From Pelecanus crispus (taxonomy: Eukaryota > Chordata > Aves > Pelecaniformes > Pelecanidae), in assembly GCF_030463565.1 (NCBI RefSeq), contig NC_134654.1, positions 19,669,702-19,733,701 on the forward strand: a stretch of DNA of 64,000 nucleotides, given 5' to 3'. Positions 36,071 through 46,130 of this stretch are shown here, in pieces. Position 1 is the first letter of the stretch; every line of letters starts with the position of its first letter. The translations under genes and the position numbers were made by a program. Below the pieces are notes generated by a model. That model was not told the origin of the DNA and made no database searches. It saw nothing but the letters and a program-made list of their open reading frames with translations.

Positions 36071-37391
36071 TGTTTAGTTTACCAGGGAGGAGGAAGGAGG
36101 AGTGGTCTGCTCTCTGCCAGCCTTCAGGACATTTGGACAACTACTCACATTGTGGAGCTGGGTGTCCCCTCCAACAGAGATGCCAGAGCTGGCTGCAATG
36201 GCACCAGCAATCGGCAGGCAGCATGGGCAGGGCTAGTGGGCAGCCCAGCCAGCGCTACAGGCCTTAATGGCTCCCAGGTCCCTCCTTTAGCCACTTTTAC
36301 TACTTTACCGTTTTCTGTAGCTTTTTAACCAGCATGTTGCAACACCACGCGTCAGAGCGTCTTCTCAAGCGGAGACTTAATGATCTAATCACCCAGTCCC
36401 CGCCACCGAGGCTTGTCACCCACCTGAGTCACTCTCCATGTCCCCTGCGTGGGTGCTGGGAGTCGTGACTCGTGGGGATGGCATCGGGGTGCTTATGGCT
36501 TCCTACGGCCGGTGCGGTACCAGCACCGAAGCTGGTAGCACAGGATGGTCTGGGGTCTGCAAGACCATCTGCATCATACTTTTGCCTTCTGGGTAATAAT
36601 TTTAAGGTGTTTTAGAAATATTAGTGAACCAAACCAAATCTGAAGTCCCCTGGGAGGCGCAGGGAAGATTTATTTCTCTCCTTCCTCCTCCCTTTATGAA
36701 AGGAAACGAGCACAGACCGGAGGCCAAAGCTCCAGAGAGCCTGCGGCAGAGCCAGCAATGCAATCTGCTGGGCTGGATACCCTGTATTTTATGTAATTTT
36801 CTGTACAAGTATGAAATGAATATAGGGGATGTAAAATATACTGGTCTGATCTGGAATCATTTTGCTGAGGGTTAATGGTTATATAAACCAAAGTGTAATG
36901 GAGAATCAAAGCTAAAACCTTTCTAGAACTGCAATATAGGGACTGGAAAGCTGGGATTTTGAATTAATCTGAGTGTGGATTTTTTTTTTAAATTTTTCTA
37001 TTCTTAGTCCCAACTTTGCTTTTGCGTGTTCATTTCCGGTAAATGAGGGGTTTGCTGCATTGGTCTCAGGCTGTCTTTGTAGCTTACTGCGTGTGAGTGA
37101 AATGCTGCTTGAAAAGCAGATAATGTCAGAGCCCTGAACTTCCATTTATCCCCAAACTTCCTCCATAACTCAGCTCTTGGTACCGTTTGCACAGTTCAGG
37201 AAGGCACTGCATATTGACAGCGCGTTGCCAACGTTACCTCCTACATGTGATTTATGTGTCAGACCATACAATCTATTGCAACTTCTTCTGAATGTTGTTT
37301 GTAAAGTCAGAAAAAAGATTTATTTGTGCATAAACCATTTATAACCTGACCCAAGATGCGCGAGAGTCATGCTACAACAGCAGATTGTCGT

Positions 37392-37433
37392 TATATATAT
37401 ATATTTATATATGTGTGTTTATATATATGTATT
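37392..37433 (+). repeat. TA-rich microsatellite
   Basis: About 40 bp of imperfect (TA)n with interspersed TTTATA and GTGTGT units. Confidence 0.85.
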
Positions 37434-37489
37434 GCAAGAAGGTTGGTTTATTGGTAAAACAAAGGTGTGAAACCTTCTGGAGCAAGCAC

Positions 37490-37615
37490 AGGGAGGGGAT
37501 CCAGCAACCCTGAGTTCTCTTCTTTCTTGTGTTGGATGACTGGTAGCTTTGGGAAAGGTGCTTTTAAAGTTTCCTGCCTTCATTTCCCCAGATGTAAAAG
37601 GGGATCCTAATTTCT
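37490..37615 (-). repeat. MIR-like (CORE-SINE) relic
   Basis: The order on the + strand is a degraded 'gtgaccttgggcaagt' block, then CCTTCATTTCCCCAGATGTA, then AAAAGGGGATCCTAAT. This follows the reverse-complemented MIR consensus over more than 100 bp. Confidence 0.6.
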
Positions 37616-40600
37616 CATGCCATTTTGAAGCTGTTGGTGTCCTCACAAAGCCCTGCCAGCGTAGCATTGCTTGCTGCCCGCACTGCCAGTGAATTTCCCA
37701 TCTCAGCCCTGTGTTTTTGATCCCACTGAGGGGCTCGGTGTAGTTGGGAGCACCTTATTGTTGAGGATAGGGTAGAGGTATCCTGCTCTGGCCCTACAGC
37801 AGGGTTGCAGCTCCCTCCCCCTTCTGATGCAGAACCTTTAGGTTTAATACACAGTGTATATACACCCTATAGATACATGAAAAACATCCTCTTTGTCCCT
37901 GTAACTGAACCTTTAGTTCACTAAAATGCATCCACCTCTGTTACGGAGGGTGGAAACTATTCAGTGGCATCACAGACAGTGGGTTCGGATAAGCCAAACC
38001 GAGGTGGCCCCAGGGTGACGTGGGCAGACATGCTCTTTGCGCTATGGTTGGGCCAGAAAACCACCATGAGCATCCTGCTGCCTGGTGACAGGGGTCTGGG
38101 AAGCTTTAAGGGCCGTGAGCAGTTAATGCTATGTTGGGTTTCCAAGGGCTCCTTGAAAGATGAGACCTGCAGCCTCCCCCTCTTTCCTCCCCGGGAACAG
38201 GAGGTGACCATCTGGTAGCAGTTTAGAGAAAGTCAGCACTCTCAAACGGTACCATTGTATCGTGTGAAATAACGGGGCGCCTGGCTGCCCTAGTCCCATA
38301 AGGCTCTTATGTGTCGAAAAACCCAAGAAAAGCTTTCTGTGCTTAAGCAAGCAAGCAAACGTAACTCCTGGGTTACAGAGACCACGTGAGGGGCAGAGGA
38401 TGTTTAATGGGAAGCAGTTGGGCGCTGCGGCCGTGGCAGAGGCCGAGGCTCCAGTTGTGAAGCAGGTCCTGGAGGAGCCAGCATCCCTCGCTGTTTATTT
38501 TGGTCTCCTCCCGAGCTCTGTGCATAGAGGTTTCCTTGCATAAAGCATCCTCTCAACTGTTACGCAGGGTATTCTGTTTAAAAAGGGAAGAAAGAAGGAG
38601 CAGATGTTCACTCAACCCACCCTGGGTCCCATGGGGTGCCCAGAGCCGGACTGCAGAGCAGGATGAGCTGCAGTGGACAATGTGCCGTGCAACCCTGGTG
38701 CTTCCCGCCAGGAGATGTGGAGCCCTTGGGCAGGAGCCAGAGCCCTTCTCGGCACCTGGGTGCTCTTGGCTTGGCTGGGACCCCCATGGAGGGACTTGCC
38801 TTCTGGGAGAGGAGCGTGTAGATACGAGGTCCTGGCCATGCCACTTGTTTGTGACGTCTCCGGAAAAATCTTGGCTGTCATATGAGCTACTGGGATTTGA
38901 ACCAGACCTCTGCCCCCTCTTCCCAATTTGCAAGATCCCTAAAAAGCAGCTTTAACTGGTGGCGTGTGACCTGCTGGTGCCTGGCCATGGAGTGACCGGG
39001 AGCACGCAGTGACCGCACCGAGCAGACATCCCCAGTGCTGCAGCACAAAATAGAAAGACGTATAAATATTTTGCTACTTCTCAGGCCCTGTGCTTGCTTG
39101 GGGAGCATTTGAGCCAGAGATGAAGGCATGCGTTCCTTGCCCCAAAGTGCCTGGCTGGCAGGGACCACATTTGGGTCAAGACTGTGGGTTTACAGGAGCT
39201 GCTGCCGTTCTGCACAGCCAGCAGAGCTGCCTGCAGCAGGTGCCGTCTTGGAAAACCCATGCCTCCCTCATCTGCCAGGGTCAATATTGGTATTTTTTTA
39301 ATGCCGGCCCTGCCTGGCTGGCTCTGCAGAGCAGGGCCATGGCTGCATAATGCTGAGCAAAACACTGCTACCTCAAGAGGTTTGCAAAGGTCTGGTCCCC
39401 AAAGGAACACCACAGCTGAGCAGTTCCCAGCCCAGGCACGATGGCTGTGGGCAGAAGCTGGCAGAGGCAGAAGTTGCATCTGAAAGGAAGCACTTGGAAA
39501 TCTCATTTTAGGGGATTTTGGGCTTTCCCCATTGTGGGAGGGGATCCGCTGCCCTCAGCAATGGTGGATTGAGCCAGAGCTGGCTGAATTGGTTTGGAAT
39601 TGGTTAAAAGGAAGCATGTGTCGATGGTAACACTGTTCTGTGCTCACACCCCACTGTGCACGCACCTCCAGAGGAAGAGGAGGAAGGGCGATGCTCAGCA
39701 CCTCCGCCTCTTTCCCTGCCAGCTGCCTCCGACACCAGCCAGCAGATCGGATGCTGTTGACGGGGCTGGGGAAGCCCCGCTAGCGCCGAAAATCCCCTGG
39801 AAAATATCATAGTGGGGATAACCCTGCAGCGTGGCCATCCCGGACCCTGCTCCGGGCAGGGACACCTTGGCCCAGGATGTCGGGACATGTGGACCTGGAG
39901 CCTCACAGGGACCTGGAGCATTAGCCACGGCTGCTGGTGTGGGACCCCGGCACCGTGCGGGTGGGAGCGGGCTGCAGGGCCCCGCAGCGCGGCCCTGCCT
40001 TTGGCTCCTGTTGTTGTAATGAATACGCCAGCTTCCCTGCAGGAAGCCGGGAGGAGGGTCATCTGGAGCAGAGGCTGTTTACTTTCCTTTCTTGGCTCTG
40101 AGTAGGACAGGCTATTTTTAAGCTTTTTCTCTTTTTTTTTTGAGAGTTGTTTTGCTTCCTGAGGTCCTTGTCTCTTCTCTGTGCAAGGAGTAGAGAGACG
40201 ATGCTGAGCAGGGGAGCTGCAGCTGTGCTTGGTCCCACTGAGGGCCACCATTGCTGAAGGTGGCATCCCTGAGGATCACGCTCACAGCAGTGGGTCTGTG
40301 TCTCAGAGGTGGAAACACAAACCCTGTGGGTCACAGTCCCTCTCCTTTCTCGTGCCCGTTTGACATTTTCCAGACTACACTGGACTCAGGGCACTGGCCA
40401 AATGTGCCAGCAGGACAAGCTGGGTAGCAAAATCCCCGTGCAACCAGAGGCACGAGATGGACATCGCATCCCGCAGAGAGCCACGGGTGGGAAAGCTCTT
40501 GGCTTGTTCCCAGGTAAATCAGTGACACCACTGGGGAGGGAATGCCCCAGGGAACTGGGGGTCCTTGTGATTTTGCTGTCAGAAACTGTGCTGAGCCGTT

Positions 40601-42559
40601 TCCAACCCTCCCTTGGGGTGACGGTTCCTTGCCCAGCCCCTCGGTACCCCCTTACTGCCCGTCGGGATCACAGTGCTGGCATGGGAGGTGTTATTGGGAT
40701 GGCTTGAGTCTCCTGTGGCTGTAATCATGGTTTTACAGCTCTTCCTTAGGCTTTTTGACTCCCTTTGTGTCTGGGCTTTGACCTTTTTCTCCTTTTTGCA
40801 GTGGGACCCAGAAAGACCTGGAGAAAAGCCATTTTTGGGTGTTGTATTCAGTCTAGCCCTTCAATAAGGGCAGAGGATGGCTGTGCTCCAGAAAGACTGT
40901 GCTGGTGGCATTGCCCCTGGGCTTGGGGCACTTCGAGAGGTTTGAGGTCAAAAGAAGGGACCATGTGCAGCAGCTCCAGCATTGCCATCGAGTGACCCAC
41001 CACCCGGTCGCTGATGCCACCGTTTCTTTTGGCAGTAGCAAGTGGCAGGGGGACTGAAAGGAGCTGAGATGATGGACGTGGTTCATGCAACGAACCCTGC
41101 AGGTCAGCAGGGCTGTTTGTATCCAAAGCTCGTTATCGGGTCAAAAAGAAATCCCCAAACCACTTGGTATTGAGAGATTGCCAGAGAGATGTTCATTAAG
41201 AAAAGATGCTCGCCAGCATTTCCTTTGCTATCGGGTTCCTTGAGAGCATTTACTTTCAAACTGTTCTTCCAGACACATCTGTCACGAGGTTATTAGGCTG
41301 CTTTGTTGAAGGGAATAAAATGAGGCTGAGCTGGCTGACTGGAAGTGTGACAAGCAGGTTTTAAAAGCCTGACATGGACAAAACTGAGATCCCCTCCATC
41401 AGGGAGCTCACAGTGCCTGGCCGGGCTGTGTCTTCTGCTGCTCTTGCCTGCCCAGCTTTGTTCGAGGCCTGGGAAAGGCTCCCCATCAGGTTGTCCCTCC
41501 CGCTCCCTTTGTTTTCCTGCAAAATGCAAACTGGGCTTGACTGGTGCATTGTTTTAAACTTGTGAATTTGGGAAAAAATAGCTAAAATGTTCTTTTCTGG
41601 ATTACGGGTGTGATGGAGAAGGAAAACGATAGAGAAGTCTGTGCTGGAGAGTCTGAGCTCCAGCTCAGTTTTGGAGACCTGAGAGTTTTGGACATGTTGG
41701 AACAGCTCTCAGGTGTGGGACTTTTTCTTAGTTGTTCTGGGGGTGCTGATAGCAAAGACGTATATGCAGACCTGCAGTGCGCGAGATGTTTCAAGCACAG
41801 ACCACGGAGCAGAGATTGCTGCAGAGAGCATCTCGCCTCTGCAAGTGAGTGGTGACATGGCTGGGAGGGCTCCATGGGATTCGGAAAACAAAGCAGATAA
41901 AATGGAGGAAAAACATCTTTATTTTTCTTTACTGCCTTCCTCCTTCCTTCTACCAATGCCTTAATATTTTTGAGATGAAGGACAGACCATTTTGTCACTA
42001 ATTGCACTTCATGGGGCCCTTCCTGGGTTTTCCATGGTGGATGTTATATGTTGTGCTTAGGTGCTTTCCTCTCTTCATAGCCATAAAGTGGCCACGGTGC
42101 TGTTTCCATCTGGTTAATATTGAGGGTGAATTGCCCCGTGCATCCCTCTCTGCCCACGCCAGCCGGGACCCCCTCACCAGGAGCTGTGGCTTCCCAGTGG
42201 TTCCCGTGCCAGGGTCTGAACCAGAGCTGGGGGACATGGATGTGTGTCTATGCCCATGTCTGTCTGTCCCTGAGCACGGAGGGGCTCCTGGGAGAGACTT
42301 TTGCAGGGTCACTAATTGGAGCATCCTGGGGAGGATCCCAGTCCCAGCCTCTGCAGCGCCCGTGCTGTCTGGTGTTGCAGCCTGGCGTTCGTATTTAGCA
42401 GTTTTTGGGCATTGCCCCCGAAAAAGGGAAAGCAGCCCAAAGCCTGTATCCTAACACTTGAACCGCTGTGTGCCTCCCCGTTTAGTGGCTTGTCTGACAT
42501 GTGAGCCCCAGCTCCGAGGGTCTTGCTTTCCTCTCCAGCACCTTTGGGACCCCCTCGGA

Positions 42560-42860
42560 GAGGCCATTGCTGTCCCCAGGACGGAGGCAGCCGCATCTGC
42601 TGCCTGCCCTGCCTGGAGCGGGGGGTGGCGGGTGTCAGCAGCTGCGTTTGCAATCTGCTGGCGGAGGAGAGCCGGGGCGGCTGCCACGTGGACAGCCCCC
42701 CCATCCCGCCCGCTGGACCCGGCCGCGCCAGATGGCTCCTCTCCGGCAAACGGATGTGTCCGAGGGACAGAGGGTCCCCAGGTCCCCAGGCCCCCTGGCC
42801 CTGCGCCGGGGGGTCGGAGCAGACCCGCGGAGCAGAGGAGGTGCTTCCTGCGTGCTGGCT
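42560..42860. promoter_or_regulatory. GC-rich, CpG-containing block 1.6 kb upstream of the large exon
   Basis: This stretch has clearly raised GC and CpG density compared with the intron around it. Its position just before the shared SEPT9 exon resembles where mammals place an internal alternative promoter. No ATG followed by a phase-1 donor that would join to 44503 was found inside it, so a first exon is not claimed. Confidence 0.35.
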
Positions 42861-43794
42861 CTTCTCCAGCGCGGCCCCAGGGGTGGCTGGGTGGACAACC
42901 CTGGAAGAGGGAATGCTGTGCTCCAGTCTTTCCCCCTGCTCCCGGCATCCTGTGTGATCTCAAGTCCAGGTTTTTAAAGGCTGAACCTTGCTGATATTGT
43001 CCTGTTGATGTGAAGGATGGGCGAAGTCATTACTGATGCTTGTGCCAGTCGTTAGCAGCGTAGCTGCCCCACGTTGAGGCTGTGACCGTGCTGGCTCAGC
43101 CTTGCTTCATGGGGGCTGCTTTGGGACCCTGGGGCTGTGCCTCGTCCTGTCCCAACCCCACGCCTGGCTGGGTGCTGGGGGGGATGGGGGGATGGACAGC
43201 CTGTGGAGTTTGGGTGGGATACATCAGTGGTTCTCTGCATTTCCCCCCCTTCCCATGAAGCTCAGCCCTTTGTTTCCACCTGGCTGGCTCCGATGTGGAG
43301 CAGGGGGTCTGACGGGCTTAAGGGCTTCTTCTCCTTTAGTGAGGTCTGGCTGGAGCGGTGTGGGAGGGGCTGCATGGGGGACACGTGGCTGTCCAGGTGT
43401 GAGCCAGGACGTGGTCAGGCAGCTGGGACGGGAGCATCGCTCCGCAGATGGAGGCTGCCTTTGGTGATGCTTTGTGACCCTGAGCTGAGGGGTCCGATGC
43501 CAGCGTCCATCAGGTTTCCTTAGACACACTCCTGGCTCGGGGGCTTGGGGGTTTCGTTCTTGCGTAGCCTGCCTGACCAGGGAGCCCTGCTTGCTGAGGG
43601 GCACCTGTGTGATGGGCAGAGCTGAACGACGGGCACTTGTCCGAGTGCCGCTCCGCTGTGTGGGGGTGACCTGTGTGTCTGCTCTACGGCAGCTGGGAGC
43701 GCGGGGGCAGATCCTGCGCGGTCCTGGAGCTCGATGAAGGTAGGACTCTGCTGCCTTTTCACGTATAAGTTGGAATATCCAATCTGGTGTTGCA

Positions 43795-43856
43795 TCTGTC
43801 CCTCTTTGCCTCCTGACTTGCCCGATGGTAAAATGGGGATGATGATGTTCAGGTTT
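43795..43856 (-). repeat. MIR-like (CORE-SINE) relic
   Basis: The short segment ending GGTAAAATGGGGATGATGAT matches the reverse-complemented MIR box 'tctgtaaaatggggataat'. Only about 60 bp is recognisable. Confidence 0.45.
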
Positions 43857-44280
43857 TAGGTTTTAGGATGTCCCTAAAACAGTTGGCCCCTTCCTTGCAT
43901 TGGGGTCTCATGTCGATGTTTTGAAAACACTTCAGTCTTTGGCCCAGGTGATCTCTAGGATTGTTTTCAAGGATATGAGCTTCTGTGGCTGCCACCTTTG
44001 TTTTTGTTGTTGCATTTATATGGATTTGATGCTCTCCTGGGATTGTTTTCATGTTCCTGACTTGGATTTCACTGTCAGCACTCACCAGGAAGCCTGTGTT
44101 TATTTGCTCATCCTTCAGATGCGAGGGGAAAAGGGAGGTATTGGGAGTCAGCTTGTTGGCTGCACCAAGTCCTGTGCCATGCTCCGCTCTGCTGTGCTGC
44201 CATGGGGCCCTCTGCTCCCCTCTGAGCATGTGTGGGGTGTGGGTGGGATGGAGGGCAGTGCGGGATGGTTCCTACTTTGG

Positions 44281-44395
44281 GGTTGAATTTCCTGGCTCTG
44301 GTTCTAGTTTTGTTACTGGGTTTGTAACTTGTCTGAAGAGGCAGAGCCTGGCCCTCAGTCCCCACCTGCTTTAAATGGGGTTATGAACCCTCAGG
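44281..44395 (-). repeat. MIR-like (CORE-SINE) relic just upstream of the large SEPTIN9 exon
   Basis: The + strand runs TTTCCTGGCTCTGGTTCTAG, a degraded 'gtaacttgtctgaag' block, then TCCCCACCTGCTTTAAATGG. These are in the order expected for a reverse-complemented MIR. It ends about 108 bp before the splice acceptor at 44502. Confidence 0.5.
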
Positions 44396-44502
44396 TGGAG
44401 GAGCAGGAGTGGGGTTACGAGCCTCAGGCAGTGTCTGTAAGCCTCTCCTAGATGTTCAGGTGGGTGGTAACTAAATTCTGAACTCCTTTTCATGTTTTTC
44501 AG

Positions 44503-45162
44503 CTCTGAAAAGATCTTTTGAGGTCGAGGAGGTAGATCAGTCTTCAAATTCCTCCACCCCACAAAGACGGACACCAAACCCTCTCCTCAGGTCCACCGTG
44601 TCCAGCTCCACACAGAAGTTTCAGGAACTCGGCGCCAGGAATTCGGAGCCATCCACTCGACATGTGGACCCCGCAGGCCAAAGATCACCCAAGCCCTCTC
44701 TGAGGAGAGTGGAGCTCTCTGGACCCAAACTGCCCGAGCCGGTGTCCAGAAGAACAGAAATCTCCATTGACATCTCATCCAAGCAGGTGGAGAACTCCAC
44801 CTCAGGGTTGTCGAGGTTTGGCCTCAAAAGAGCAGATGTACTGGGGCATAAACCCCCAGAGCCCACCCCAAGGAGGACTGAGATCACCCTTGGCAAGCCC
44901 CAGGAGCCGGGTCTCCGGAGGGTGGAGGCGCCGACATCAAAGATCCCCGAGATGCCCCAGCGGAGAGCAGAGACGGCCAACACTGCTGTGCCTGACACGG
45001 CCACCAAGCGCGTGGAAATTCAGGTAGCCAAGGCTGCCGAGGTCCCAGCCCCACCGGCGCGGCAAGTGGAGAGCTCGGAGCCTCCCCTGGCCGCCCAGCC
45101 TCCCCAGGCAGAGCCAAAGCTGCAGCCGGTGCTGATGGAGAGCCTACCAAAGAGACAAGAAG
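44503..45162 (+). CDS. SEPTIN9: SEPTIN9 large exon: disordered microtubule-binding N-terminal extension
   Basis: This 660-bp exon encodes residues 19-238 and is shared by the long SEPT9 isoforms. The acceptor is a pyrimidine-rich tract ending TTTTTCAG at 44502. The donor is GAAG|GTGAGT at 45163. Both junctions are phase 1. The region starts with LKRSFEVEEV and then carries the SSTQKFQELG block, both close to human SEPT9. It continues with repeated basic motifs of the form [K/R]-R-x-[E/D]: residues 85-89 (LRRVE), 100-104 (SRRTE), 126-130 (LKRAD), 141-145 (PRRTE), 156-160 (LRRVE), 171-175 (QRRAE) and 186-190 (TKRVE). Such repeats are known in mammalian SEPT9 to bind and bundle microtubules. Residues 195-225 are rich in Pro and Ala. 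The Arg and Ser mutated in human hereditary neuralgic amyotrophy (R88 and S93 of the isoform starting MERDRIS) are conserved here as R101 and S106. No GTPase motif is present; that domain is encoded further downstream, outside the window. Confidence 0.95.
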
Positions 45163-46111
45163 GTGAGTACAGCTCTGGGCAGCTGCTTGGGTGAGATGCT
45201 GGCTGATACCTGCCTTCGTCCCTTGCTGTGGGCTCAGGACCTGTGTGGGGACGCCGAGCATTGTGTGCTGCTCTTTTGGCTCCAGTAGTGATGCCTTTTG
45301 AGGCTGGTCTTGGATCTGTGCTCAGATGTGTCTACATACATGGCTGTTATCCTTGGGTTTATCCTGGCTGAAAGAGCTGTCCGTTTGAATAAAAAATGCT
45401 ATCAAGCCTATAAAGAAATAAAAAAGAAAAGGCCAAAAGCCTTGGGTGCTTGCAGAAAATGACAATTCTGCCAGCTCAGGCCCTGTGTGCAGACCCACCC
45501 ACCTGCACAGCATCTAGAAAAGCCTCTGAGGTGCTGGAGAGGTGGTGGTTGCGGAAGCGTTGTTGTGATGGCTTGTTGTTTAGTGTTGTTGCTTATGGTT
45601 GTGGGGCAGAAACCGCCTCTTCATTAGCAAGAGTCAGGGTTTTTTTGGCCTTGGAGCCAAAGTCTAATAACATCATGGACCAGAGCCACTGTTAAACTGG
45701 AGCCCTGGCTTATATTAGCTCTACCTTCTTTTCAGTTAATCCCGTATTAAAGCCAGCTTCCCTCCTCTGCCAGCCGTCATTTATTCTCCCTAACGTTTTG
45801 GAGATTTTTTTTTTTTTCTTTTTCCTCTTCTGGCCTGTTAATTATTTTTCCGCTCCCCCTCACTCACGAGCTCTCTCCTGCAAGGGATGCAGCAGTTGGT
45901 CAAAGGGTACCACCTCCCCACTCCACCCTGTGCCTCTCCCCAGGGGTTGTGGGATGGCGTGTAGTGGCCGAGCCACGACCGGGGAGGTCTGTGCCTGGTC
46001 CCAGAGCTGGACCACGTACCCTTGTCTCGCCCCACCATGGGATGGTCCGCTGCTCCATCTCCTCTCCCCAGTTGCATGGCAGTAATGGGGTCTGCAGAGA
46101 GGCCAGATTTT

Positions 46112-46130
46112 GGGGGGGGGGGGGGGGGGG
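46112..46130 (+). repeat. G19 homopolymer
   Basis: Nineteen consecutive G bases are followed by CGGGG. Tracts like this are prone to sequencing and assembly error, and the true length may vary. Confidence 0.9.

Larger units (their letters stand above)
29305..44502 (+). other. SEPTIN9: SEPTIN9 intron between the two coding exons
   Basis: This 15.2-kb phase-1 intron runs from GTGGGT to TTTTTCAG. The first 300 bases are still part of the CpG island and hold a (GT)n tract and a 20-bp tandem duplication. The rest is ordinary avian intron sequence. It includes MIR-like relics near 30.4, 37.55, 43.8 and 44.3 kb, an A14 run at 30223-30236, a T23 run at 36041, a TA-rich microsatellite at 37392, and a GC-rich block at 42.56-42.86 kb. 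No further SEPT9 exon could be recognised by protein similarity. In mammals, alternative first exons for other isoforms splice into the same large exon; an equivalent of the short MERDRIS-type start was looked for and not found. Confidence 0.85.

Noticed and set aside
42732-42977. Possible alternative first exon starting at the ATG at 42732 in the GC-rich block
   Set aside because: No strong donor in phase 1 follows the ATG, and the encoded peptide does not resemble any known SEPT9 N-terminus.
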